Shown here: in pieces, positions 5,146 to 11,810 of the stretch
Numbering within the stretch: the stretch's first letter is position 1
Layout: every line of letters starts with the position of its first letter
Assembly (NCBI GenBank): GCA_903909415.1
Contig: CAIVVS010000179.1
Span: forward strand, 1-11,810
Source: an uncultured Pseudomonadota bacterium
Lineage (GTDB): Bacteria > Pseudomonadota > Gammaproteobacteria > Burkholderiales > SG8-39
Direction of reading: 5' to 3'
DNA length: 11,810 bases
Notes under the pieces: generated by a model
Databases searched by the model: none
What the model saw: the letters and a program-made list of their open reading frames with translations, nothing else
What the model was told of the DNA's origin: nothing
Translations under genes and position numbers: made by a program

Positions 5146-6753
5146 ATGCCCTCCCCAGCATCCGCCCTGCCCGTCGCCATCGTCGGCGGCGGCCCGATCG
5201 GCCTGACCGCCGCCCTCGGCCTCGCGCACCACGGCATCCCCTTCGTGCTGTTCGAGGACGACGACCGGGTGTCGCTGGACACCAAGGCCGGCACCACGCT
5301 GTCGCGCACGCTGGAGGTCTGGCGCCGCTACGGCGTGGTGGACGGCATCCTGCGCTCGGCGCTGCGCGTGGACGAGATCGGCGACATCGACCGCGCCACG
5401 GGGCTGGCGCGCCAGCCGGTGCGCCTGTCGCAGCTCGGGCGCGAGACGCGCTACCCGTTCGCGATCAACCTGCCGCAGTCGGACATGGAGCCGGTGCTGA
5501 TGGATGCGGTGCGCGCCTGCCAGGGCGGCACGGTCCACATGGAACACAGGCTGGTGCGCTACGAGCAGCGCGCCGACCGCGTGCTGCTGCACCTGGAGAC
5601 GCCCGCCGGCCCGAAGGTGGTGGAAGCCTCCTACCTGCTGGCCTGCGACGGCGGGCGCAGCACCATCCGCGAGCAGATGGGCGTGAAGGTCGAGGGCGAG
5701 TCGCTGCCGGAGAAGTACGCGCTGATCGACCTGAAGGTCGACCTGGACGTGGGCAACCCGCGCGACTACCCCTACCTCGCGTACTTCTCGGATGCGCGCG
5801 AGTGGATGATCCTGGTGCGCCACCCGCACTGCTGGCGCTTCCTGTTCCCGCTGCAGCCCGACGTCGAGGAGCCGAGCGCCGAGGACCTGCGCGACAAGGT
5901 GCTGGCCTTCATCGGCGCGGTGGACAAGGTGGAGATCGTCGGCAAGGTGGTGTACCGCGTGCACCACCGCGTGGCCAGCCAGTGGCGCGACAAGCGCGTG
6001 TTCCTGATGGGCGACTCGGCGCACCTGATCACGCCGATGTGGGCGCTGGGCCTGAACACCGGCGCGCTGGACGCGTCCAACCTGCCGTGGCGGCTCGCAT
6101 GGTTCCTGCGCGGCTGGGCCGACGAGTCGGTGCTGGACGCCTACGAGGCGGAACAACGCCCGGTGGCGCTGAACGGATCGAAGGAACTGGCCGAGGCCGC
6201 GCGCCGCTATGTCGCCAAGCAGGGCGGCAAGGTGTCGGCCATGGACGGCAGCCCCTGGGCGAACGCGCTGACGCGCTCGCTGCTGGGCGTGAAGCTGGAC
6301 GTGGACGGCAGCGGCGACTGGTCGATGGTGAAGCTGGAGACCGAACCGATGCTGCGCGCCGGCGACCGCCTGCCCGACTGGGTGGTGCACACCGCCGCCG
6401 GCACCGAGTCGCGCCTGCACGACCTGCTGGACGACCGCTTCGTCGCGCTCTACTTCACCGACCTGCGCCGCCGCCCCGCGATCCCGCAGAACGACTCCCC
6501 GGCGCTGGCGCACTACGCGGTGTCGCGCTGGGACGCGCCGCTGGATTCCGGACTGCGCGACCGTTCGCTGCTGGACCTGGGCGACGCCTTGTTCGAGCGC
6601 AGCGGCCTGCCGCCGGACACGGTGGTGCTGGTGCGCCCGGACGAGCACATCGCAGCCATGGCACCGTATTCGCCCGGCATTGCCGAGCGGCTGTATCGGC
6701 AGGTGACCGGGCGCGATGCGCCGAAAATGCCTGAAAACAACATAACTGACTGA
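5146..6753 (+). CDS. Class A FAD-dependent aromatic hydroxylase (MhpA/phenol-hydroxylase-like)
   Basis: A 535-residue flavoprotein monooxygenase that uses NAD(P)H and O2 to hydroxylate an aromatic ring. The FAD-binding motif VGGGPIGLTAALGL is at residues 13-26 (GxGxxG at 14-19), the DG motif LLACDGGRSTIRE at 164-176 (D168, G169), and the FAD ribityl-binding GD motif FLMGDSAHLITP at 286-297, followed by LGLNTGALDASNLPWRLA. Residues from about 400 (RAGDRLPDWVV) to VVLVRPDEHIAA (493-504) resemble the thioredoxin-like C-terminal domain of MhpA- and phenol-2-monooxygenase-type enzymes, matching the full length. TPMWALG replaces the more usual PPxxGxG near the flavin, so the pocket may differ. It is the first gene of the rightward operon, behind the 4953-5145 control region, and has a weak ribosome-binding site. 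Most likely it makes the diol that the downstream dioxygenase cleaves. The substrate is not assigned. Confidence 0.93.
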   Translation: MPSPASALPVAIVGGGPIGLTAALGLAHHGIPFVLFEDDDRVSLDTKAGTTLSRTLEVWRRYGVVDGILRSALRVDEIGDIDRATGLARQPVRLSQLGRETRYPFAINLPQSDMEPVLMDAVRACQGGTVHMEHRLVRYEQRADRVLLHLETPAGPKVVEASYLLACDGGRSTIREQMGVKVEGESLPEKYALIDLKVDLDVGNPRDYPYLAYFSDAREWMILVRHPHCWRFLFPLQPDVEEPSAEDLRDKVLAFIGAVDKVEIVGKVVYRVHHRVASQWRDKRVFLMGDSAHLITPMWALGLNTGALDASNLPWRLAWFLRGWADESVLDAYEAEQRPVALNGSKELAEAARRYVAKQGGKVSAMDGSPWANALTRSLLGVKLDVDGSGDWSMVKLETEPMLRAGDRLPDWVVHTAAGTESRLHDLLDDRFVALYFTDLRRRPAIPQNDSPALAHYAVSRWDAPLDSGLRDRSLLDLGDALFERSGLPPDTVVLVRPDEHIAAMAPYSPGIAERLYRQVTGRDAPKMPENNITD

Positions 6754-6769
6754 TATTAAAAGGATTTTC

Positions 6770-7510
6770 ATGCCACTCTCGGTGGACTGGCGATTCGATG
6801 GCGCGGTGGTGCTGGTCACCGGCGGCGGCTCGGGCATAGGCGCGGCGAGCGCGCGCGCCTGCGCGGCAGCCGGTGCCAGGGTCATCGCCGCCGACCACGA
6901 CCCGAAACGCGTCGCATCGATGCAGGGCATCGCCAACCTCGAGGCGGTGCAACTGGACGTGGCCGACGCCGGCGCGGTGCGCGCGCTGGTGGCCGGCATC
7001 CTCGCGCGCCACGGCCGCGTCGACGCCGCGGTGATGGCCGCGGCGATCCAGATGCGCACCATGACCGAAGCGATCAGCGACGCCGAGTGGCGCCGCCACC
7101 AGGCGGTGAACATCGACGGCGTGTTCCATTGCGTGCGCGAACTCATCCCGGTGATGCAGCGCCAGCGTTCGGGCAGCCTGCTGGCCTTCACCTCCGGGCT
7201 GGTCGGCATCGGCCAGGCGGGCGCCTCGGCCTACGCGGCGAGCAAGGGCGCGATCACCGGCTTCATGAAATGCGTGGCGCAGGAACTGCGGCCGTGCGGC
7301 GCGCGCGCCAACGTGCTCTCGCCCGGGCTGATGGCCACGCCGATCTGGCTGGACGTCGCCGACCAGGCCGAGCGCGACGCCTACGCGAACTCGGTGGGCG
7401 TGTCCCCGCCCGAGGACGTCGTGCCCACGGTGCTGCACCTGATCTCGGATGCATCGGCCAGCCTGACCGGCGCGGTGATCGAACGTCGTCTCGTCCCCGG
7501 AGGAAAATGA
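6770..7510 (+). CDS. Short-chain dehydrogenase/reductase (SDR, FabG-like)
   Basis: A 246-residue classical SDR that oxidises an alcohol or reduces a ketone with NAD(P). TGGGSGIG is at residues 17-24, an acidic D42 after the second strand suggests NAD(H), D63 contacts adenine, N114 lies in VNIDG, and the active site S142, Y155, K159 is present (YAASKG). SPGLMATPI forms the post-catalytic loop. The usual NNAG motif reads AAAI (about 90-93), a notable departure although the catalytic residues are intact. AAGGA lies 5 bases before the ATG, and the gene starts 16 bp after the monooxygenase stop within an unusually AT-rich junction. The stop overlaps the next start. In context it may dehydrogenate a dihydrodiol, alcohol or side-chain intermediate of the same pathway. 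Confidence 0.93.
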   Translation: MPLSVDWRFDGAVVLVTGGGSGIGAASARACAAAGARVIAADHDPKRVASMQGIANLEAVQLDVADAGAVRALVAGILARHGRVDAAVMAAAIQMRTMTEAISDAEWRRHQAVNIDGVFHCVRELIPVMQRQRSGSLLAFTSGLVGIGQAGASAYAASKGAITGFMKCVAQELRPCGARANVLSPGLMATPIWLDVADQAERDAYANSVGVSPPEDVVPTVLHLISDASASLTGAVIERRLVPGGK

Positions 7511-8496
7511 TGGCAATGCAAGCGCACGGCAAACGACTGGCCGCACCGATCTGCGCGGCGCTCACGATGCTCGCCTGCGGCGCGGCGCTGGCGCAGGCCT
7601 GGCCCGCGCGCCCGGTGCGCCTGATCATCGGCAATCCGCCCGGCGGCAGCTCCGACCTGATGGCGCGCGCGCTGGGTGACGAACTGGGCAAGGTGCTGGG
7701 GCAGCCCTTCGTGGCCGAGAACGTGTCCGGCGCCAGCGGCAACGTCGGCGCCGAGCGCATGCTGCAGGCCCCGGCCGACGGCTATGCCGCCGCGGTCGTG
7801 CCCTTCACCGTGTTCACCATCAACGCGGAGTTCTACAAGCCGGTGCGCTTCGAGCCGCGCACCGCGCTCGCGCCGGTCACCCTGGTGGGCGTGGCGCCGC
7901 TGGTGCTGGCGGTCAACCCGGCGGTGCCGGCGACCACGCTCGCGCAGCTCATCGACTGGATGCGCTCGAAGAACGGCGACGTGAGCTATGCCTCGCAGGG
8001 GCCGACCTCCTCGGGCATGCTGGCGATGGAACTGCTGAAGATGACCGCCCGCGTGCAGGCCACCCACGTGCCCTACAAGGGCAGCGGCCCGGCGGTCGCG
8101 GACGTGGTCGCGGGCCACGTGCCCATGTTGTTCGACAACACCACCTCCGCGCTGCCGCAGGTGCGCCGCGGCTCGCTGCGCGCGATCGCGGTGGCCGAGA
8201 AGAAGCGCATCGCGAGCGCGCCGGAGATCCCCACCATGGACGAGGCCGGCATGCCCGGCTTCGAGGCCACGCCGTGGTTCGGCATGACCATGCGCGCCGG
8301 CACGCCGCGCGAGGTGGTCGAGCGCATCTCGGCGGAGTCGGTGCGCATCCTCGCGCAGCCGGCCTTGCGCGCGCGCTTCGACCCGCTGGGCGTGGAGCTG
8401 CGCGGCATGGCGCCCGACGAGTTCCAGCGCTACATCGACACCGAGGCCGAGAAGTGGTCGCGCCTGGTGCGCACCGCCGGCATCAAGGCGAACTGA
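7507..8496 (+). CDS. Bug-family periplasmic receptor (TctC-like, tripartite tricarboxylate transporter)
   Basis: An extracytoplasmic receptor of the Bug/TctC family, which captures carboxylates (citrate, aromatic acids, amino acids and others) for TTT carriers. 329 residues, the standard length. The signal peptide ends in GAALAQA, with cleavage predicted after ALA (residue 29). Conserved ligand-binding text is clear: NPPGGSSDLMARALG (43-57), NVSGASGNVGAERM (72-85), ADGY (90-93), then VPYKGSGPAVADVVAGHVPM and LFDN. The ATG at 7507 overlaps the SDR stop (ATGA). A second ATG at 7510 is 6 bases from GGAGG (7499-7503) and may be the main start. No tctA or tctB membrane genes are in the window, so this is an orphan receptor of the kind common in Burkholderiales. 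Its place inside the operon suggests it binds the pathway substrate. Confidence 0.93.
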   Translation: MMAMQAHGKRLAAPICAALTMLACGAALAQAWPARPVRLIIGNPPGGSSDLMARALGDELGKVLGQPFVAENVSGASGNVGAERMLQAPADGYAAAVVPFTVFTINAEFYKPVRFEPRTALAPVTLVGVAPLVLAVNPAVPATTLAQLIDWMRSKNGDVSYASQGPTSSGMLAMELLKMTARVQATHVPYKGSGPAVADVVAGHVPMLFDNTTSALPQVRRGSLRAIAVAEKKRIASAPEIPTMDEAGMPGFEATPWFGMTMRAGTPREVVERISAESVRILAQPALRARFDPLGVELRGMAPDEFQRYIDTEAEKWSRLVRTAGIKAN

Positions 8497-8568
8497 ACGA
8501 CCCCAGCGTGACCACCGCGCCACCACCGCGCGAAACCAACCACCGAACCAGGACACAGGAGCAGGACC

Positions 8569-9501
8569 ATGAACGACCCAAAAGTGCAGGGGCTGAACGG
8601 CTTCGGGCTGGAAGTGCCGGATCTGGACGTCGCGCAGTCCTTCTATGCCACCTTCGGCCTCGCGCCCGAGCGCAGCGGCGAGGTGCTCAGGCTGCGCAGC
8701 CCGGGACGCGCGAATGACGAGGCGGTGATCGTCAAGGGCCGCGACAAGCGCCTGCACCACGTGTCCTTCGCCATCACCCCCGGCAGCGAACAGGCCTTCG
8801 CCGACAAGCTCAAGGCCATGGGCGTGCAGGTGCACGAGAAGGCTCCTGCGGGCGGCGAACGCGCCGGCCTGTGGCTGCAGGACCCGTGGGGCGCGTGGAT
8901 CAACCTGTCCCCTGTGGCGCCGCAGGCGGTGCCGCTGCAGCCGGTGCCCGAGTACAACCTCGGCGGGCGCGGCCCTCGCGTGGACCAGCACCTGTGGCAC
9001 GGCCTGAACCGCGATCCCAAGCCGCTGCGCCTGGGCCACATGCTGATGTTCACGCCGGACTTCGCCAAGGCCGAGGCCTGGTACACCGAGGCGCTGGGCC
9101 TGCGCACCACCGACCGCGCCGCCGGCAAGGTGGCCTTCATGGCCGCCGGCACCGGCACCATCGACCACCATTGCTTCGGGCTGATCCCCGGCACGCACCG
9201 CGGCTTCCAGCACGCGAGCTTCCAGATGTCCACGCTGGACGACATCGGCTTCGGCGCCTGGCGCATGGTCAAGGCGGGCTACAAGGAAACCTTCGGCCTC
9301 GGGCGCCACGCCCTCGCCTCCAACCTGTTCCACTACATCCGCGATCCCTGGGGCAGCTGGGTGGAGTACTACGCCGACATGGACAAGGTCACCGACCAGT
9401 GGGAAACGCGCGAGTGGAACGAGCTGCCCTACATCTGGGGACCGGAATGGTCGCCGGAGTTCTGGGGCAAGCGCATGAACGGCAATTTCGAGCCGGCGTG
9501 A
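8569..9501 (+). CDS. Type I extradiol ring-cleavage dioxygenase (VOC superfamily, two-domain)
   Basis: A 310-residue, two-domain enzyme that cleaves a catecholic ring next to the two hydroxyls using Fe(II) and O2. The N-terminal VOC module (about 10-115) has no metal site; the C-terminal one (about 153-270) carries it: H157 in RLGHMLMF, H215 in FQHASF and E267 in SWVEYYAD. Second-sphere residues of the BphC type are also in place: H200/H201 in IDHHCF, H247, and Y256 in HYIRDPWG. Length fits the BphC/catechol 2,3-dioxygenase group (290-310). A Trp-rich tail (270-310, EWNELPYIWGPEW) may cover the active site or mediate oligomer contacts (inference). AGGAG lies 7 bases before the ATG, after a 72-bp gap from the Bug gene. 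It probably acts right after the FAD hydroxylase. The specific catechol is unknown. Confidence 0.93.
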   Translation: MNDPKVQGLNGFGLEVPDLDVAQSFYATFGLAPERSGEVLRLRSPGRANDEAVIVKGRDKRLHHVSFAITPGSEQAFADKLKAMGVQVHEKAPAGGERAGLWLQDPWGAWINLSPVAPQAVPLQPVPEYNLGGRGPRVDQHLWHGLNRDPKPLRLGHMLMFTPDFAKAEAWYTEALGLRTTDRAAGKVAFMAAGTGTIDHHCFGLIPGTHRGFQHASFQMSTLDDIGFGAWRMVKAGYKETFGLGRHALASNLFHYIRDPWGSWVEYYADMDKVTDQWETREWNELPYIWGPEWSPEFWGKRMNGNFEPA

Positions 9502-9511
9502 TCGCCCGGCC

Positions 9512-9531
9512 CCGGCCCGCGCGCGGGCCGG
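9512..9531. other. Perfect 20-bp GC palindrome between dioxygenase and cyclase-like genes
   Basis: CCGGCCCGCG is followed directly by its reverse complement. As RNA it gives an 8-bp stem with a CGCG loop, starting 10 bp after the dioxygenase stop. There is no U-tract, so it is not a standard terminator; it could protect a 3' end or reduce read-through into the next gene. Confidence 0.5.
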
Positions 9532-9556
9532 AACGCGAGCAGCCCATGACCGCGAC

Positions 9557-11182
9557 ATGACCGGGGAAGCGAGCCGCACGCACTGGGTGCCTACGCGGCG
9601 CGACCTGCGCCTGGGCTCGGGCCTGGTGCTGCTGGCCTACATCGCGGCGCACCTGGCCAACCACGCGCTCGGACTGGTGTCGCTGGACGCCGCGGAACGC
9701 GGCCTCGGCATCGCGGTGCGCATCTGGCACAGCCTGCCCGGCACCGTGCTGCTCTATGGCGCGGCCGGCATCCACCTGCTGCTCGCGCTGCATGCGATCT
9801 ACCAGCGGCGCAGCCTGCGCCTGCCGCCGGCCGAGGTGGTGCGCATCCTGCTCGGCCTGGGCATGCCCATCCTGGTGATAGGCCACATCGCCGCCACCCG
9901 GCTCGCCCTCGAACTGCATGCGCTGCCCCCCGAGTACGCGCGCATCGTCTGGTCGCTGCGGTCCTCGGACAGCGAAGGCCGCCAGCTCGCGCTGCTCGCG
10001 CCCGGCTGGCTGCACGGCTGCATGGGCCTGCACTTCGCGTTCTCGCACCGCCCCGCCTACCGCCGCATGCTGCCGCTGCTGTTCGGCGTCGCGCTGCTGA
10101 TGCCGGTGCTGTCCGCGCTGGGCTTCATCGCCATGGGGCGCGAACTCGGCGTGATGGCAGCCGACCCGGCATGGCGCGCGTTGAACCCCGAGTCGCCGGA
10201 CACCGCGCAACGCGTGGCCATCGGCCGGCTGCGCGACAGCCTGCTCACCACCTACTTCGTGCTGGTGGGCGTGGCCTTCGGCGCGCGCTGGCTGCGCGGC
10301 GCGATCGAGCACCAGCGCGGCAGCACGCTGCGCATCCGCTACCCCGGGCGCACGGTGCGCGTGCCGCGCGGCTGGAGCGTGCTGGAGGCGAGCCGCGGCC
10401 ACGCGATCGCGCACGCCTCGCAATGCGGCGGCCGCGCGCGCTGCTCCACCTGCCGGGTGCGCGTGACCGAGGGACTGGAACACTGCGCAGCGCCGGGCGA
10501 GGACGAAGCGCGCACGCTCGCGCGCATCCATGCCGCGCCGGACGTGCGCCTTGCCTGCCAGCTGCGGCCCGAAGGCGACGTCGCGGTGCTGCCGCTGCTG
10601 GCGCCCACTGCCGCGCCCGCGCGCGAGGAGCAGGCGCCGGAGGAGCGGGAACTCGCGCTGCTGATGGTGGAGGTTCCGTCGCTCGCCGGCTTCGCGCGCG
10701 GGCATTCGTCGTATGACACGCTCTACCTGCAGCGGCGCGTGACCGAACTGGTGGGCGCTTGCGTCCGCGGCAACGGCGGTGAATCGCATGAACTGCCCGG
10801 TGGCGGGGTGCTCGCGCTGTTCGCAGCGGCGACACCTGCCGGCGCGTGCAAGGCTGCGCTCGCGGCGGCACACGACATCACCGCCGCGTTGAACGACGCG
10901 TCAACAGGCACCGGCGGCGCAGCGTTGCCCGCGGAACTGGACGCGTGCATCAGCATCCATGCCGGACCGATCGCAGGATGGCGGGCCGGTTCAAACGTCC
11001 TGCCCGCGGGTGCGGCATTGCATGACCTGATGGCGCTGCATGCGCTGGCGAAGCGGGAGGAAGCGCCGCTTGCGGTTTCCGGGCGGTTGGCGGAACTGGC
11101 GACCATGGATACGTCGGCGTGGAGAAAGGCAGGCGCAGCCGGACTGGCTGCGTGGATCGCAGGTCCGGCACCCGGAGCTTAG
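9557..11182 (+). CDS. Membrane protein with His-rich helical bundle, 2Fe-2S ferredoxin domain and degenerate class III cyclase domain
   Basis: A 541-residue fusion protein. Residues about 20-245 contain roughly six hydrophobic helices (near 21-42, 62-82, 98-118, 145-162, 172-194, 228-244) with histidines inside or near them (H32, H36, H73, H79, H110, H153, H159), consistent with b-type heme binding. Residues about 257-345 form a plant-type ferredoxin domain with C290, C296, C299 and C334. The C-terminus (about 365-515) resembles an adenylate/guanylate cyclase domain (MVEVPSLAGFA, GGGVLALF, ISIHAGPIAGWRAGS), but the metal-binding Asp positions read Glu (E372) and Gly (G416), and the Asn/Arg pair after them is missing. 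It may therefore not make cyclic nucleotides. A redox or oxygen sensor is a reasonable inference. The ATG at 9557 has no clear ribosome-binding site and follows the dioxygenase by 55 bp, so it may belong to the operon. Confidence 0.82.
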   Translation: MTGEASRTHWVPTRRDLRLGSGLVLLAYIAAHLANHALGLVSLDAAERGLGIAVRIWHSLPGTVLLYGAAGIHLLLALHAIYQRRSLRLPPAEVVRILLGLGMPILVIGHIAATRLALELHALPPEYARIVWSLRSSDSEGRQLALLAPGWLHGCMGLHFAFSHRPAYRRMLPLLFGVALLMPVLSALGFIAMGRELGVMAADPAWRALNPESPDTAQRVAIGRLRDSLLTTYFVLVGVAFGARWLRGAIEHQRGSTLRIRYPGRTVRVPRGWSVLEASRGHAIAHASQCGGRARCSTCRVRVTEGLEHCAAPGEDEARTLARIHAAPDVRLACQLRPEGDVAVLPLLAPTAAPAREEQAPEERELALLMVEVPSLAGFARGHSSYDTLYLQRRVTELVGACVRGNGGESHELPGGGVLALFAAATPAGACKAALAAAHDITAALNDASTGTGGAALPAELDACISIHAGPIAGWRAGSNVLPAGAALHDLMALHALAKREEAPLAVSGRLAELATMDTSAWRKAGAAGLAAWIAGPAPGA

Positions 11183-11467
11183 GTCCACCGAATCGGCACC
11201 TGTTCGCAGACACTGCTTGGGCGCGCCTTGGCTGCTGCACGAGCTTGAACCCGAAGCGGCATCCGATCGCACTGCACGGCGCTTCAGCGACGACAGGGAA
11301 GGCGGATGCTTGCGGGCCGACTCAGGGCACGAAACCGGACTCGCCCTGGTTCCAGACTGGTCCGCCACCGCCTCCCCGGTCAGAGCGGCACGCGATCGGG
11401 CGGAAGACCTTTCCTCCGCCACCACTTGCTCCCCGGACAGCGGGTCCTACGCGGCGGTGAAAGTCAC
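11183..11467. other. Intergenic stretch without a convincing gene
   Basis: Open frames on both strands here are Ser/Pro/Arg-rich and match no family I recognise; none has a good start site. Base composition is slightly less GC-rich than the genes around it. I see no tRNA, strong terminator or clear promoter. Confidence 0.6.
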
Positions 11468-11496
11468 TGGATTCCCGCTTTCGCGGGAATGACGGT
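11468..11496 (+). repeat. REP-like palindromic element, distant short-form copy
   Basis: Identical to the perfect copies at 2371 and 2538. Together with GTCAC on its left (from 11463) it matches the copy near 2533 over 34 bases. Like the main cluster, it lies between convergent genes. Confidence 0.9.
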
Positions 11497-11533
11497 GCAG
11501 GTACCTGGTGCCGTACCCATCAGCCAGTTTCCG

Positions 11534-11810
11534 CTAGCGCGGCCGCTTCTCCAGCCTGCGCGCGATCGCGGCCAGGTCGTTGTCCATGCGCAACACCAGC
11601 GGCTGGGTCGCCGCCTGCTGCCGGCCCGCCGTGGCGGCCACCTGCTGCGGCCCGGGGGCGGGACGCATGATGGCCATCGTGCCCGCGCCCACGAGGAAGG
11701 CCGCCAGGGCCAGCCAGCCGGTGCGGCCCCACGGCCGGCGACCCTTGTCCAGTTCACGCCTTGCCTGCGCGTGGCCGGCGCGTTGGGATGCGGCGGCGTC
11801 GGCGCGGGCC
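11534..11810 (-). CDS. Hypothetical single-pass membrane protein, C-terminal end (start beyond window)
   Basis: 91 codons plus a TAG stop (11534-11536) are visible in a minus-strand frame open to the right edge. The order is an Ala/Arg-rich, probably helical stretch (ARADAAASQRAGHAQARREL), basic residues KGRRPWGR, one membrane segment (TGWLALAAFLVGAGTMAIM), a Pro/Gln/Ala-rich linker (RPAPGPQQVAATAGRQQAA), and a charged tail MDNDLAAIARRLEKRPR. The positively charged residues before the membrane segment suggest that the N-terminal side is cytoplasmic. The layout recalls anti-sigma or small envelope regulators, but no family-defining motif is visible and I do not assign a function. It converges on the cyclase-like gene and seems unrelated to the catabolic cluster. 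Confidence 0.6.
   Translation of the reverse strand, partial: ARADAAASQRAGHAQARRELDKGRRPWGRTGWLALAAFLVGAGTMAIMRPAPGPQQVAATAGRQQAATQPLVLRMDNDLAAIARRLEKRPR

Noticed and set aside
4303..7209. A 968-residue open frame on the minus strand across the monooxygenase and SDR genes
   Set aside because: It is an antisense shadow of GC-rich coding sequence: His/Arg/Ala/Gln-rich, with no domain. The plus-strand genes there have complete catalytic motifs.
7381..9579. A 732-residue open frame on the minus strand opposite the Bug and dioxygenase genes
   Set aside because: Same kind of antisense shadow; low-complexity composition and no recognisable motif.
11119..11460. Small plus-strand gene after the cyclase-like gene (113 codons)
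   Set aside because: It overlaps the end of the cyclase-like gene, is Pro/Arg/Thr-rich, has no domain and no convincing ribosome-binding site.

Overview
The window is very GC-rich, with codon third positions almost all G or C. Its gene content points to a betaproteobacterium, most likely Burkholderiales: an orphan Bug-type periplasmic receptor, an NMT1/THI5-like ABC importer, scattered aromatic-degradation enzymes, and short palindromic repeats containing the core ATTCCCGC-TTTC-GCGGGAAT. That assignment is inference from gene content. No rRNA, tRNA, CRISPR array or transposase was seen.

Left part (1-2757). A truncated ABC-transporter ATPase (minus, running off the left edge) lies 16 bp downstream of a cupin whose two ends are lysine/alanine-rich and histone-H1-like. 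A divergent plus-strand D-2-hydroxyacid dehydrogenase follows. It is complete in sequence but broken by one frameshift in an alternating GC tract. Between it and the next gene, which is convergent, lies a mosaic of seven REP-like palindromic elements with an internal 127-bp direct duplication.

Middle (2758-5145). Two minus-strand genes follow: an ACMSD-like metal-dependent amidohydrolase/decarboxylase and, upstream of it, an ABC substrate-binding protein. A strong intrinsic terminator lies between them. The region 4953-5145 separates this arm from a rightward operon. It holds a perfect TATAAT box and a 15-bp operator-like palindrome.

Right part (5146-11810). A tightly spaced plus-strand set encodes a class A FAD aromatic hydroxylase, a short-chain dehydrogenase, a Bug receptor (overlapping the dehydrogenase stop), a two-domain extradiol dioxygenase, and a membrane protein fusing a His-rich helical bundle, a 2Fe-2S ferredoxin domain and a cyclase-like domain that has lost its catalytic residues. 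About 350 bp without a convincing gene follow, including one more palindromic element, and then the C-terminal end of a minus-strand single-pass membrane protein.

Taken together, this looks like an aromatic-acid catabolic island. Uptake would be by an ABC importer and/or a Bug-dependent carrier, followed by ring hydroxylation (FAD enzyme), extradiol ring cleavage (dioxygenase), probable decarboxylation of a carboxylated product (ACMSD-like enzyme), and redox steps by the two dehydrogenases. The substrate cannot be read from the sequence.
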